Assembly: GCA_020852835.1 (NCBI GenBank)
Contig: JADZAC010000006.1
Location: 1 to 64,000 of the forward strand
DNA length: 64,000 bases
From: Flavobacteriales bacterium
Lineage (GTDB): Bacteria > Bacteroidota > Bacteroidia > Flavobacteriales_F > PHOS-HE28
Reading direction: 5' to 3'
Program-made: the position numbers and the translations under genes
Shown here: positions 1-11,461 of the stretch, piece by piece
Layout of the letters: the number at the start of each line of letters is the position of its first letter
How positions within the stretch are numbered: the stretch's first letter is position 1
Notes under the pieces: model-generated
What the model saw: only the letters and a program-made list of their open reading frames with translations
Database searches by the model: none
Told to the model about the DNA's origin: nothing

Positions 1-1
1 C

Positions 2-58
2 GGCCTGCTCTGCTTCGGCCTCTTCTTCAAAATGACCAACTGGTTCGAAAAGATCTGA
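2..58 (+). CDS. C-terminal end of a small protein upstream of kdpF (partial)
   Basis: The window opens inside a reading frame whose last 19 codons end in KMTNWFEKI and a TGA. The residues are hydrophobic with a short charged tail, and the stop lies 3 bases before kdpF, so it looks like the first member of the kdp operon. Bacteroidota kdp operons often carry a tiny membrane protein here, as far as I recall. The gene start is outside the window and I do not assign a function. Confidence 0.45.
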   Translation, partial: GLLCFGLFFKMTNWFEKI

Positions 59-61
59 CCC

Positions 62-142
62 ATGCTCATCACCCTGCTCATCATCGCCATCCTGCTGTTC
101 GCCTACATGGCCTACGTGCTGGTGAAACCCGAAAAATTCTGA
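62..142 (+). CDS. kdpF: KdpF, small subunit of the high-affinity K+ ATPase
   Basis: This 26-residue ORF starts with ATG and encodes a single hydrophobic helix followed by the ending KPEKF, the usual KdpF layout of one transmembrane segment and a short charged tail. It lies 3 bases before kdpA. KdpF stabilises the KdpABC complex in the inner membrane. The identification rests on size, hydrophobicity and position, because so short a protein has little sequence signature. It is too short for routine ORF calling. Confidence 0.85.
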   Translation: MLITLLIIAILLFAYMAYVLVKPEKF

Positions 143-145
143 TCC

Positions 146-1843
146 ATGCCGAACACTGAACTCCTGGGCGTGATCGCCATGTTCGCCGCCACGGTGGGCC
201 TGGCCATACCGCTGGGCCGCTACATCGCCAAGGTCTACGGCGGCGAGCGCTCCCTGCTCGATCCCGTGATGGGCCCGCTGGAACGTTTCATCTTCCGATT
301 TTCCGGTATCGACGCCGTCAAGGAAATGTCCTGGCAGCAGCACCTGCGCGCGCTGCTCACCATCAACCTGGTGTGGTTCCTCTGGACCATGCTGCTGCTG
401 ATGAACCAGGGGTGGCTGCCTTGGAACCCCGACGGCAATCCCAGCATGGGCGCCGAGCTGGCCTTCAACACCACCATCTCCTTTCTGGTGAACTGCAACT
501 TGCAGCACTACAGCGGCGAAACCGGTGCCACCTACCTCAGCCAGGTGTTCGGCATGATGTTCCTGCAGTTCGTGAGCGCCGCCACGGGCATGGCCGCGGC
601 CGCCATGGTGTTCAACGCCTTGCGTGAACGAAGCGCCACCAAGCTGGGCAACTTCTACGACTACTTCCTCAAGAGCATGACCCGCGTGCTGCTGCCGCTG
701 TGCCTGGTGGTGGGCACCGTGCTGATGTTCGAGGGCATGCCGCAGACCGCGCTGGGCAAGGACAGCATGGTGACCCTGGAGGGCGACAGCGTGCAGGTAT
801 CGCGCGGGCCGGTGGCGGGGTTCGTGGCCATCAAGCACTTGGGCACCAACGGCGGCGGCTTCTATGGCGCCAACAGCGCGCACCCGCTGGAGAACCCCAC
901 CTACCTCACCAACATGGTGGAGATGTGGAGCCAGATGGTGATCCCCCTGGCCATGGTCTTCGCCCTGGGCTTCTACCTGCGCAAACAGCGCTTTGCCTGG
1001 ATGGTGTTCGGCGTGATGACCGCAGGTTTCCTGGCGCTGGCCGTGCCCAACGTGATCATGGAAATGAACGGCAACCCGGCCATCGGCGCCATGGGCGTGG
1101 ACAACACCGGCGGTGCCATGGAAGGCAAGGAAACGCGCATCGGCGCGGCCGCCTCCGGCTACTGGAGCATCGTGACCACGGTGATCAGCACCGGATCGGT
1201 GAACGCGATGCACGACAGCACCATGCCCCTGAGCGGCATGAACGAGCTGCTGGCCATGATGACCAACGCCTTTTACGGCGGCGTGGGCGTGGGCATCCTC
1301 AACATCTTCATCTTCATCATCCTGGCCGTCTTCATCGGCGGCCTGATGGTGGGCCGCACGCCCGAGCTCTTCGGCAAGAAGGTGGAGGCGCGCGAGATGA
1401 AGATCGCCATCCTGGTGACGCTGCTGCATCCCTTGGTGATCCTCACGGGCACCGCGCTGGCCGCCTACGGCATCACCGCCAACCCCGGCTACGGCTGGCT
1501 GAACAACCCCGGTGCGCACGGCTTCAGCGAAATGCTGTACGAATACACCAGCAGCGCGGCCAACAACGGCAGCGGCTTCGAGGGACTGGGCGACAACACG
1601 CCGTGGTGGAACATCAGCACGGGCCTGGTGCTCATTCTCAGCCGCTTCATCCCCATCGTGGGCCCCGTGGCCATCGCGGGCTTGCTCGCCGGCAAGAAAC
1701 ACATTCCCGCCGCCGCCGGCACCCTGCGCACGGACACCTTCACCTTCGGCACCGTGGTGTTCGCCGTGATCGCCATCGTGGCCGCGCTCTCCTTCTTCCC
1801 CGCGCTGGCCCTGGGCCCCATTGCCGACCACCTCAGCTTTTGA
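146..1843 (+). CDS. kdpA: KdpA, K+-binding and translocating subunit
   Basis: KdpA is the channel-like inner-membrane subunit that selects and passes K+ in the KdpFABC P-type ATPase. The 565-residue product has the family length and about ten hydrophobic segments. It shows selectivity-filter-like stretches such as [32 protein letters not shown] and the later NNGSGFEGL. The first filter stretch begins near residue 108. The start is the ATG 3 bases after kdpF. kdpB follows after 8 bases, consistent with one transcript. No frameshift or missing segment is apparent. Confidence 0.97.
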   Translation: MPNTELLGVIAMFAATVGLAIPLGRYIAKVYGGERSLLDPVMGPLERFIFRFSGIDAVKEMSWQQHLRALLTINLVWFLWTMLLLMNQGWLPWNPDGNPSMGAELAFNTTISFLVNCNLQHYSGETGATYLSQVFGMMFLQFVSAATGMAAAAMVFNALRERSATKLGNFYDYFLKSMTRVLLPLCLVVGTVLMFEGMPQTALGKDSMVTLEGDSVQVSRGPVAGFVAIKHLGTNGGGFYGANSAHPLENPTYLTNMVEMWSQMVIPLAMVFALGFYLRKQRFAWMVFGVMTAGFLALAVPNVIMEMNGNPAIGAMGVDNTGGAMEGKETRIGAAASGYWSIVTTVISTGSVNAMHDSTMPLSGMNELLAMMTNAFYGGVGVGILNIFIFIILAVFIGGLMVGRTPELFGKKVEAREMKIAILVTLLHPLVILTGTALAAYGITANPGYGWLNNPGAHGFSEMLYEYTSSAANNGSGFEGLGDNTPWWNISTGLVLILSRFIPIVGPVAIAGLLAGKKHIPAAAGTLRTDTFTFGTVVFAVIAIVAALSFFPALALGPIADHLSF

Positions 1844-1851
1844 ACCACGCC

Positions 1852-3882
<2,031 letters not shown>

Positions 3883-3942
3883 AACTGTACGGTCAACCCT
3901 GCTTCAGCTACGCTCAGCAAGGGTCGACGCAACACCGATCCC

Positions 3943-4506
3943 ATGAAACAGCATCTCCTTCCCGCCCTCAAGCTCACCGCCCTGTGCATGCTGCTCTTCA
4001 GCGGCCTGTACACCGTGGCGTTGATGGGCATCGGCCAGCTCACCCCGCACGACGGCAACGCGGCCACCATCGCAGCTAACGGCCGCACCTACTACGCGAA
4101 CATCGCGCAGCGCTTCACGCAGGACCGCTACTTCCAGCCGCGGCCCAGCGCGGTGGACTACAATGCCGCCGGTTCCGGCGCCAGCAACAAGGGCCCGGGC
4201 AACCCCGATCACTTGGCCGCAGTGCAGGCCCGTATCGACACTTTCCTGGCACACAACCCCGGCGTGGCCAAGAGCGAGGTGCCCGTGGAACTGGTCACCG
4301 CCAGCGGCAGCGGCCTGGACCCGCACCTGAGCGTGAAAGCCGCACGGGTGCAAGCCAAACGCGTGGCCACCGCCCGCGGCATGGGCGAAGCCGAAGTGCT
4401 GAAGCTCATCTACGACCACACCGACGCCCCGCTGCTGGGCCTGCTCGGTCCGGCCAAGATCAACGTACTGCAACTGAACCTGGCGCTCGACGCCGCATCC
4501 AAATGA
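3943..4506 (+). CDS. kdpC: KdpC, accessory subunit of the K+ ATPase
   Basis: The 187-residue product has one N-terminal transmembrane helix (about residues 8-30) and a periplasmic domain with family motifs YFQPRPSAVDYN, SGSGLDPHLS and VLQLNLALD. KdpC bridges KdpA and KdpB and raises ATP affinity. Its stop overlaps the start of the next gene (ATGA at 4503-4506), so translation of the barrel protein is probably coupled to it. Confidence 0.96.
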   Translation: MKQHLLPALKLTALCMLLFSGLYTVALMGIGQLTPHDGNAATIAANGRTYYANIAQRFTQDRYFQPRPSAVDYNAAGSGASNKGPGNPDHLAAVQARIDTFLAHNPGVAKSEVPVELVTASGSGLDPHLSVKAARVQAKRVATARGMGEAEVLKLIYDHTDAPLLGLLGPAKINVLQLNLALDAASK

Positions 4507-5576
4507 AACGCCTGCTTCTGATGTCCGCCATGGGCATCACCCTTTCCACCCAAGCACAACCGCTCAACAGCGCCGTGACCTTGAGCGCGTACGCCGAGGT
4601 GTACTACAGCTACGACCTGGCGCAGCCGGAAGATCACCTGCGGCCCGGATTCTTTTACAGCTTCAACCGGCACAACGAAGTGAACCTGAACTTCGGCATG
4701 ATGAAGCTGGCCTACGCAATGAAGAACGTGCGCGGCAACCTCGCGCTGATGGCGGGCACCTATGCGCACTACAACCTGGCCGCCGAGCCGGAGCTGCTGC
4801 GCAGCGTGTACGAGGCGAACGCGGGCGTGAAGCTGAGCAAGACCAAGGAGCTCTGGCTCGACGCGGGCATCCTGCCCAGCCACATCGGCTTCGAGAGCGC
4901 CATCGGCAAGGACTGCTGGACCCTCACGCGCAGCATCCTGGCGGAGAACACGCCTTACTTCGAAACCGGTGCCCGGCTCAGCTACACCAGCCCCAACGGA
5001 AAGTGGTACGCAAGCGGCCTGCTCCTGAACGGTTGGCAGCGCATGGCCCGCGTGGACAGCAACAACACCCCGGCCTTCGGCACCCAGCTCACCTACAAGC
5101 CCACGGCCAAGGCCACCATCAACTGGAGCACCTTCGTGGGCAATGACAAGCCGGACTCGGTGAGCCAACTGCGGATCTTCAACAACCTGTACGCGCAGCT
5201 TCAGGTAACGGAGAATTTCGGTGTGATCGTGGGCTGCGATATGGGCATGGAGGAAGCCGACAGCGGTGACAGCACCAACCGGTTTATCACCCCGGTCCTG
5301 ATCCCGCGCTTGCAGGTCGGCGAGAAATGCTTCCTCGCTGCACGGATCGAATACTACCAGGACCAGGACGGTGTGATCATCGCCACCGGAACGCCCAATG
5401 GCTTCAACACGATGGGCTACAGCCTGAACTACGACCATTGGATCGCGCCCAACGTGCTGTGGCGCACCGAGGCCCGCATGCTGCAGAGCGAGGACAAGAT
5501 CTTCCTGGAAGCAGACGAAGCGCCGACGCGGAGCAACACCTTTTTCACCACCAGTTTGGCCATCGCCCTGCCATGA
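4503..5576 (+). CDS. Porin-like outer-membrane beta-barrel in the kdp operon
   Basis: The 357-residue product begins with a signal peptide (MKRLLLMSAMGITLSTQAQ). It continues with alternating aromatic and polar strands ending in a barrel-like C-terminus, resembling the BBP2/OmpL-like putative porins of Bacteroidota. It overlaps kdpC by 4 bases at its start and the next gene by 4 bases at its end, so it is firmly inside the kdp operon. An outer-membrane pore for K+ or osmotic solutes would fit this position. That role is inferred from context. Confidence 0.8.
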   Translation: MKRLLLMSAMGITLSTQAQPLNSAVTLSAYAEVYYSYDLAQPEDHLRPGFFYSFNRHNEVNLNFGMMKLAYAMKNVRGNLALMAGTYAHYNLAAEPELLRSVYEANAGVKLSKTKELWLDAGILPSHIGFESAIGKDCWTLTRSILAENTPYFETGARLSYTSPNGKWYASGLLLNGWQRMARVDSNNTPAFGTQLTYKPTAKATINWSTFVGNDKPDSVSQLRIFNNLYAQLQVTENFGVIVGCDMGMEEADSGDSTNRFITPVLIPRLQVGEKCFLAARIEYYQDQDGVIIATGTPNGFNTMGYSLNYDHWIAPNVLWRTEARMLQSEDKIFLEADEAPTRSNTFFTTSLAIALP

Positions 5577-6739
5577 TCGGCACCACCGACAGGAATCCGT
5601 TGCAACCTGCCACCAAGCCGGGGCGGCTGAAGGTGTACATCGGCATGAGCGCCGGCGTGGGCAAGACTTACCGCATGCTGGAAGAGGCGCATGACCTGCT
5701 GGCGCGCGGGGTGAACATCCAGGTGGGCTATGTGGAAACACACGACCGTCCGGAAACCCGCGCACTCATTGAAGGACTGCCGGTGATCCCCAGAAGGGAA
5801 GTGTACTACAAGGGCAAGCGCTTGGAGGAATTCGACCTGAACGCCGTGCTGGTGCTGCACCCCGACGTGGTGATCGTGGACGAACTGGCCCACAGCAACG
5901 TGCCGGGCAGCAGGCATGCCAAGCGCTACCAGGACGTGCTGGAACTGCTCGCCAATGGGATCAACGTGATCACCGCCGTGAACATCCAGCACATCGAAAG
6001 CATCAACGCCCAGGTGGAGCGCATCACGGACGTGGGCATCACCGAGCGGGTGCCGGACAGCTTTTTACAGCGGGCGGACGAAGTGGTGAACATCGACCTC
6101 ACGGCAGAAGAACTGATCGGCCGCCTTCGTGAAGGGAAGATCTACGACCTGAAGAAAGTGGAGACCGCATTGCGGAACTTCTTCCAACCCGAGAAGATCC
6201 TGCAATTGCGCGAACTGGCCCTGAAGGAAGTGGCGGGCCAGGTGGAACGCAAGGTGGAACTGGAGGTGACCAAGCCCGACCTGCGGCATGAACATTTCCT
6301 GGCCCTGATCAGCACCAACGCGGAGATTGCCGGCAAGATCATCCGCAAGACCGCGCGCCTGGCCAACTATTACCACAGCGGCTGGAGCGTGCTTTACGTG
6401 CGCACGCCCGCCGAAGCCCCGGACCGCATTCCGTTGGACAAGCAGCGCCACCTGATCAACAACTTCAAACTGGCCACCGAGCTGGGCGCGGAGGTGATCC
6501 AAGTGCAGACCGGCGGGGCCTCTCCGGGCCTGGCTGCCATGCCGGCCCGCATCCTCCACCTGGAAGGGGCCGACATCGCGGAGGCCATCCTCAGCGTGGT
6601 GAACGAAAAGGAGGTTACCACCATTTGCATGGGCAAGCCCCACATCAGCGTTTGGCAGGTGATCTTGCGCAGGAATATCTTCAAGCGCCTGCTTGTGGAA
6701 CTGGGTGAAAAAGACATCGATCTCGTGATCCTCTCATGA
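5573..6739 (+). CDS. kdpD: KdpD N-terminal sensor module without kinase domain
   Basis: The 388-residue product matches the cytoplasmic N-terminal half of KdpD: the KdpD domain with Walker A GMSAGVGKT (residues 24-32), the Walker B-like stretch VVIVDELAHSN, and a following UspA-like domain to the C-terminus. It lacks the four transmembrane helices and histidine-kinase domain of canonical KdpD of about 900 residues. The frame is open further upstream, but ATG 5573 overlaps the porin stop as ATGA and gives the right N-terminus. The kinase function appears to be supplied by the next gene, which also overlaps by ATGA. Confidence 0.93.
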   Translation: MIGTTDRNPLQPATKPGRLKVYIGMSAGVGKTYRMLEEAHDLLARGVNIQVGYVETHDRPETRALIEGLPVIPRREVYYKGKRLEEFDLNAVLVLHPDVVIVDELAHSNVPGSRHAKRYQDVLELLANGINVITAVNIQHIESINAQVERITDVGITERVPDSFLQRADEVVNIDLTAEELIGRLREGKIYDLKKVETALRNFFQPEKILQLRELALKEVAGQVERKVELEVTKPDLRHEHFLALISTNAEIAGKIIRKTARLANYYHSGWSVLYVRTPAEAPDRIPLDKQRHLINNFKLATELGAEVIQVQTGGASPGLAAMPARILHLEGADIAEAILSVVNEKEVTTICMGKPHISVWQVILRRNIFKRLLVELGEKDIDLVILS

Positions 6740-8421
6740 AAACCAAAGGCCGATTGACCGTACTGCTCGGGGTGATGCTCCTGCTGGTGACCGTGCTGGC
6801 AGCAGTGAGCCTGGCCACCATTTGGAAACTGCGCGGCGAAGGCATGGCCGTGATCAAGGCCAACTACAACAGCATCGCCTACATGCAGGCCATGGTGGAA
6901 GCCTTGGACACCTCGCACGACACGGCCGAGCGCCATGCCCGCCTCACCGAACAGATCCGGGCGCAACAACAGAACATGACCGAACCGGGCGAGCGCGAGG
7001 CCACCGAACGATTGGCGCGTGCCCTGGACTCCTTGGCCTCCATCCCCACCGACCCGGCGGCGGTGGCGGGGCTGCGCAGGGCCATTGCGCACGTCTCCGA
7101 CCTGAACCGCGCCGCCATAGTGGACAAGGCGGAGGCCCAGGAACGGCGCGGCGAAGAGGCCGTGATCTGGATCAGCTTCACCGCCACCTTCGCCTTCCTG
7201 ATCGCCTTCTCGCTGTTCCTGAGCATGCCCACCTTCATCGCTGAGCCGATCCGCACGCTCACCGACGGCATCGACCGCATCGCCGCAGGGCACTACGATG
7301 AACGGGTGACCCTGCAGCGCAGCGATGAATTCGGGCACATGGCCGAGCGGTTCAATACCATGGCCGCGGAGCTGGAGCGCTGGAGCACCAGCAACCTCTC
7401 GCGGATCATGCAGGAAAAGACCCGCGCCGAGGCCGTGATCAACAGCTTGCGCTACCCGAGCATCGGCGTGGACGACCAGCAGCGCATCCTGTTCATGAAC
7501 AGCCAAGCCGCAGAACTGCTGGGCGTGGCACCGCAGGACCTGATGAACCTGGACGCCACGACCGCCGCAAACCGCAACGACCTGCTCGCCCTCATCCTCC
7601 GCGCCGAGGGCAGCGCCACCTTCAAGGCCGTGCTGAACGGACGGGAGCAGCACTTCACCGTGGAAAGCAGCCCCATTGAAACCGATGCCGGCCGCGCCGG
7701 TACCGTGTACACGCTGTACAACGTCACTCCCTATTTGGAACGCGACCAGGCCAAGACCATGTTCCTGGCCACCATCAGCCACGAGCTGAAAACGCCGCTG
7801 GCCAGCAGCGACATCGGCCTGGGCCTGCTCGAACGCCACCAGGCCGCCCAGCTCACCGCCGACCAGGCCGAGATCGTCAGCGACCTGCGCAAGGACCACC
7901 AGCGGCTGGTGCGCATCGTGAGCGAACTGCTCGACATGGCGCAGCTGGAAACCGGGCAGCTCCGCGTGCAGGTGGCCAAGCATTCCCTTCCGGGCATCAT
8001 CCACGCGGCCATGGACAGCGTGCGCGCGGCATCCACCGCTCGCGGCATGCAGCTGGCCGTGCACCTCCACACCCCCCTGCCCTTCGTTGCCGCCGATGCC
8101 GACAAAGCCACCTGGTCGTTGATCAACCTGCTGAGCAATGCCCTGCGCCATGGCCCCGCCAACAGCACCATCACCATCCGCAGCGAGGCCACCGGGCCCA
8201 ATATCCTGGTCACCGTGGCCGATGATGGGCCCGGCTTGACGATGGAACAACAGGCGCACCTCTTCGAGCGCTTCGCCCCGCACGGTGCTGCGGGCACCGG
8301 CCTTGGCCTGTCAATTGCCCGTGAGCTGATGCGTGCCATGGGGGGTGACATCACCTACCAGGCCGGGCCACGCGGTGGCGCCGAATTCGTACTTCGTTTC
8401 GCATCACCGGCCAACGACTGA
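6736..8421 (+). CDS. Membrane sensor histidine kinase of the kdp module
   Basis: The 561-residue protein has a transmembrane helix at about 8-30, a short periplasmic helical region, and a second helix at about 143-164. A HAMP domain (about 165-218) and a PAS-like domain (about 232-332) follow. The HisKA box is FLATISHELKTPL with the phosphoacceptor at His349. The HATPase domain has an N-box LLSNALRHG and glycine boxes ADDGPGL and GTGLGLSIA. It overlaps the KdpD-like gene by ATGA and lies 24 bases before the response regulator, so the three genes form one signalling unit. Confidence 0.93.
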   Translation: MKTKGRLTVLLGVMLLLVTVLAAVSLATIWKLRGEGMAVIKANYNSIAYMQAMVEALDTSHDTAERHARLTEQIRAQQQNMTEPGEREATERLARALDSLASIPTDPAAVAGLRRAIAHVSDLNRAAIVDKAEAQERRGEEAVIWISFTATFAFLIAFSLFLSMPTFIAEPIRTLTDGIDRIAAGHYDERVTLQRSDEFGHMAERFNTMAAELERWSTSNLSRIMQEKTRAEAVINSLRYPSIGVDDQQRILFMNSQAAELLGVAPQDLMNLDATTAANRNDLLALILRAEGSATFKAVLNGREQHFTVESSPIETDAGRAGTVYTLYNVTPYLERDQAKTMFLATISHELKTPLASSDIGLGLLERHQAAQLTADQAEIVSDLRKDHQRLVRIVSELLDMAQLETGQLRVQVAKHSLPGIIHAAMDSVRAASTARGMQLAVHLHTPLPFVAADADKATWSLINLLSNALRHGPANSTITIRSEATGPNILVTVADDGPGLTMEQQAHLFERFAPHGAAGTGLGLSIARELMRAMGGDITYQAGPRGGAEFVLRFASPAND

Positions 8422-8445
8422 CGTGAAGCGGCGTTACTTCGCGCC

Positions 8446-9777
8446 ATGCCCGCCGCTCCCCGCCTGCTCATCATCGACGACGAACCCCAGCTGCGCAACA
8501 TGCTGCGCCGCGTGTTCGAAGGAGAAGGTTACCACGTGGCCACGGCGGAGACCGGCGCAGCCGGCTTGAAGCTCATGAAGGACGGTTCCTTCCCTGTAGT
8601 GCTGTGCGATGTGCGGCTGCCCGACGCCCATGGCGTGGAGCTCACGCGTGCCCTCAAGGCCCTTCAACCCGCCAGCCAGGTGGTGGTGATGACCGCTTTC
8701 GGCTCCATTCCCGATGCCGTGCAGGCCATGCGCAACGGCGCGTTCCAGTACTTGGTGAAGGGGGATGACAACGCCAAGCTCATCCCTACGGTAAGTGCGG
8801 CGCTGCAGCAGGTGGACATGGACATCCCGACCGGCAAGGGAGCGGCCAGCGACCCCTTCGCCGGCATCATCGGCCGATCGGCAGCGATCAAGCACGCTAT
8901 CGGCCTGGCCCGCAAAGTGGCCCCCACCGGCGCCACGGTGCTGCTCACCGGCGCCACGGGCACCGGCAAGGAAGTGTTTGCCCAGGCCGTGCATGCCGCG
9001 AGCACCCGCAGCAAGCTGCCCTTGCTGGCCGTGAATTGCGGCGCACTGAGCAAGGAGCTGCTGGAGAGCGAGCTCTTCGGCCACGTGGCCGGCGCCTTCA
9101 CCGGTGCGCTTAAAGACAAAAAGGGGCTGATCGAAGCCGCCCGAGGCGGTACCCTCTTCTTGGACGAGGTGGGTGAAATGCCGCTGGAACTGCAGGCCAA
9201 ATTGTTGCGGGTGCTGGAAACCGGTGATTACCTGCGCGTGGGCGATACCGTGCCCCGCAAGGCCGATGTGCGCTTCCTGGCGGCCACGCACCGCAACATT
9301 GCACCTCCTGAAGGGAGCACCCGTTTCCGGGAGGATCTCTACTACCGGCTCGCCGCCTTTGTGATCCGCATTCCCGACCTGGCTGAACGTCCGGGGGACA
9401 TCCTGCTGCTCGCCGAACACTTCCTCAGCCTTGCCGCAACACGCTACAGCAAGACCATACAAGGGATCGGGGAGCAGGCTGCAGCCCTGCTCAATGCCTA
9501 CAACTGGCCAGGCCAGGTGCGCGAGCTCCGCAACGTGATCGAGCGGGCCTGCATCCTTTGCGACGGCCCCGTACTGGACCCGGCGGCGTTGCCGTTGGAA
9601 TTGCAGGGCGCTGCCGGCCAACCCGCAAATTCAAGCCCTTACGACCTTGAACAGGTGGAGCGCGAACACATCCGCCGGGTGCTGGCGCACACTGCCGGCA
9701 ACAAGACCCTGGCAGCCACCCTGCTGGGCATCGGCCTCACCACGCTCTACGCCAAACTGAAGAAGTGGGGCATGTGA
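8446..9777 (+). CDS. Sigma-54-dependent NtrC-family response regulator
   Basis: The 443-residue protein has three domains: a receiver with acidic pair DD (11-12) and phosphoacceptor Asp55 in VVLCDVRLPD, an AAA+ sigma-54 activator domain, and a C-terminal Fis-type helix-turn-helix ending YAKLKKWGM. The AAA+ domain has a variant Walker A GATGTGKE and an intact GAFTGA loop. It should activate RpoN promoters. In the classical system the partner of KdpD is KdpE, an OmpR-family winged-helix protein, so this is a different output module. The likely target, the kdp promoter, lies upstream of the window. Confidence 0.95.
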   Translation: MPAAPRLLIIDDEPQLRNMLRRVFEGEGYHVATAETGAAGLKLMKDGSFPVVLCDVRLPDAHGVELTRALKALQPASQVVVMTAFGSIPDAVQAMRNGAFQYLVKGDDNAKLIPTVSAALQQVDMDIPTGKGAASDPFAGIIGRSAAIKHAIGLARKVAPTGATVLLTGATGTGKEVFAQAVHAASTRSKLPLLAVNCGALSKELLESELFGHVAGAFTGALKDKKGLIEAARGGTLFLDEVGEMPLELQAKLLRVLETGDYLRVGDTVPRKADVRFLAATHRNIAPPEGSTRFREDLYYRLAAFVIRIPDLAERPGDILLLAEHFLSLAATRYSKTIQGIGEQAAALLNAYNWPGQVRELRNVIERACILCDGPVLDPAALPLELQGAAGQPANSSPYDLEQVEREHIRRVLAHTAGNKTLAATLLGIGLTTLYAKLKKWGM

Positions 9778-9783
9778 CCCGCC

Positions 9784-10668
9784 CTACGCCTTGAGCACCA
9801 CATTGCGCTCCACGTAGGCAATGATCTCCCCGGCGATGTCCCTGCCCGTGGCCTGCTCGATGCCCTCCAAACCCGGTGAGGCGTTCACTTCCAGCACCAG
9901 CGGGCCGCGGCTGCTCTGGATCATGTCCACCCCGGCCACGCGCAGGCCCAGGGCGCGCGCGGCATGCACGGCCATTTCCTCCTCCTCGGGAGAGAGGTCG
10001 ATCAACTCGGCATTGCCCCCGCGATGCAGATTGCTGCGGAACTCCCCTTCCTTTCCGCGGCGGCGCATGGCCCCCACGATGGTGCCGTCCACCACGAAGG
10101 CACGGATGTCCTCGCCTTTGGCCTCCTTGATGAATTCCTGCACGATCACCCGCGCCTTCAACGTATTGAACGCCTCCACCACCGCCACGGCGGCCTTCTT
10201 GGATTCGGCCAGCACCACGCCCAGCCCTTGGGTGCCTTCCAGCAGTTTGATGATGCACGGTGCACCGCCCACGTGTTCCACGGCCATGGCCACATCCTTG
10301 CTGTAGTTGGTAAAGACCGTGCGGGGCATGTCCACCCCGGCCTTGCTGAGGATCTGCAGGCTGCGCAACTTGTCGCGGCTGCGCACAAGCGATTGGCTCT
10401 CCACCGTGGTGAACACTTTCATGGCCTCGAACTGGCGCACCACGGCCGCACCGTAGAAGGTCACGCTCGCACCGATCCGCGGGATGATGGCGTCCACGTC
10501 CTGCAACCGGTGCCCACGGTAAAGCACGTGCGGGTCCTTGCGCACGATCACCAGGTCGCATTTCACATGGTCCACCACGCTGATATCATGGCCGCGTGCC
10601 CGGCCGGCTTCCACGATGCGGCGCGTGGAAAAGAGTTTTCCGCTGCGCGAAAGGACCAGGATGTTCAT
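9784..10668 (-). CDS. rimK: RimK-type ATP-grasp glutamate ligase
   Basis: The 294-residue product begins MNILVLSRSGKLFSTRRIVEA and shows ATP-grasp features such as CIIKLLEGTQGLGVVLAES, EFIKEAKGEDIRAFVVDG and VLEVNASPGLEGIE. Such ligases add glutamate to ribosomal protein S6 or make poly-glutamate. I chose ATG 10668, not the ATG seven codons earlier at 10689, because a perfect TAnnTTTG box sits at 10687-10694 and would overlap the longer start. It converges on the kdp regulator with a 6-base gap. Confidence 0.92.
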   Translation of the reverse strand: MNILVLSRSGKLFSTRRIVEAGRARGHDISVVDHVKCDLVIVRKDPHVLYRGHRLQDVDAIIPRIGASVTFYGAAVVRQFEAMKVFTTVESQSLVRSRDKLRSLQILSKAGVDMPRTVFTNYSKDVAMAVEHVGGAPCIIKLLEGTQGLGVVLAESKKAAVAVVEAFNTLKARVIVQEFIKEAKGEDIRAFVVDGTIVGAMRRRGKEGEFRSNLHRGGNAELIDLSPEEEEMAVHAARALGLRVAGVDMIQSSRGPLVLEVNASPGLEGIEQATGRDIAGEIIAYVERNVVLKA

Positions 10669-10686
10669 GCGGGAAAGGAAGGAGTG

Positions 10687-10694
10687 CAAAAGTA
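10687..10694 (-). promoter_or_regulatory. -7 promoter box for rimK
   Basis: On the minus strand the sequence TACTTTTG matches the Bacteroidota -7 consensus TAnnTTTG exactly, 18 bases before the ATG at 10668. No convincing -33 TTG was found. It decides the rimK start, since the alternative upstream ATG would lie at or before the predicted transcript start. Confidence 0.55.
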
Positions 10695-10731
10695 ACCGGG
10701 GGCGTACTTGTTGGCGGCCATCAGCCCTGTA

Positions 10732-11436
10732 TCACACAGGGGGACGGTCAACGGTTGCCGAGCAATTGCGCAGCAGTCGGCCAGCGAGCGCCCATGCCAA
10801 CCAGGCGGCCGGCACCGCAGCCAGTACATCCACTGTCCAATGCACGTGCTGCGCCAGCACCAACACGGCCACCGCTGCTGCGCCCAACGCGGCAAGCCAA
10901 CGGGCATGGCCGGCGGGCGCCATCAGGGCCAGCAGCACCAGGGTGGCCGTGTGGCCGGAGAAGAACAGGTCCTTGAGGAACGGAGTTCCGCCCGGATAGA
11001 AGAGCTGCGTTACCGGATCCACCAAGGGGATGATCGTGGGTGGCGGCTCCAGCACCACGAGCGCCATGGCCGCCATGCGCAAGCCCGTCATCAGCAGGTA
11101 GGCGTACAGGCCGCGCAGCACCGTGCCGGGCCTGCCGGAAACGGCTGCCAGCACCAACAGCAACACACCGTAAAGCACCAGGAACGTGGCCATGGAAACC
11201 TGACGGGGTTCCCACAAGCCCAACAGCGGCTCCGGTGGCAGTAGGCCTTGGCGTTGGCCCACCCAGCCGAAGAAATGCGGCAGCGCCCATACCACAGCCA
11301 CGCCCATGGCCAAGCCTGTGGCCAAGAAGCTCACAAAGCACGGTGCTGCCAAGGCCTGCCGCCAACGGGCGGTGAAGGAAAAGCCCGCGGTTACCATCAG
11401 CGCCGAATGTAGCGGCCTGCGTGATGCCCGGGCCAA
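10732..11436 (-). CDS. PAP2_C / sphingomyelin-synthase-like membrane protein
   Basis: The 234-residue protein has about six hydrophobic segments. Two motifs near the C-terminus, KDLFFSGHTATL and HVHWTVDVLAA, match the catalytic H-H-D motifs of the PAP2_C family (sphingomyelin synthase and related lipid phosphotransferases). Members move a phospho-headgroup to or from ceramide or diacylglycerol at the membrane. Bacteroidota make sphingolipids, so a headgroup transferase or lipid phosphatase is plausible, but the substrate cannot be read from sequence. It diverges from the next gene across only 25 bases. Confidence 0.75.
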   Translation of the reverse strand: MARASRRPLHSALMVTAGFSFTARWRQALAAPCFVSFLATGLAMGVAVVWALPHFFGWVGQRQGLLPPEPLLGLWEPRQVSMATFLVLYGVLLLVLAAVSGRPGTVLRGLYAYLLMTGLRMAAMALVVLEPPPTIIPLVDPVTQLFYPGGTPFLKDLFFSGHTATLVLLALMAPAGHARWLAALGAAAVAVLVLAQHVHWTVDVLAAVPAAWLAWALAGRLLRNCSATVDRPPV

Positions 11437-11461
11437 GGGCTAATTTGCCCCCACTTTCCGC

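Noticed and set aside
4410-5765. 451-codon minus-strand ORF opposite the porin and KdpD-like genes
   Set aside because: It is a shadow of well-supported plus-strand genes and has no recognisable motif.
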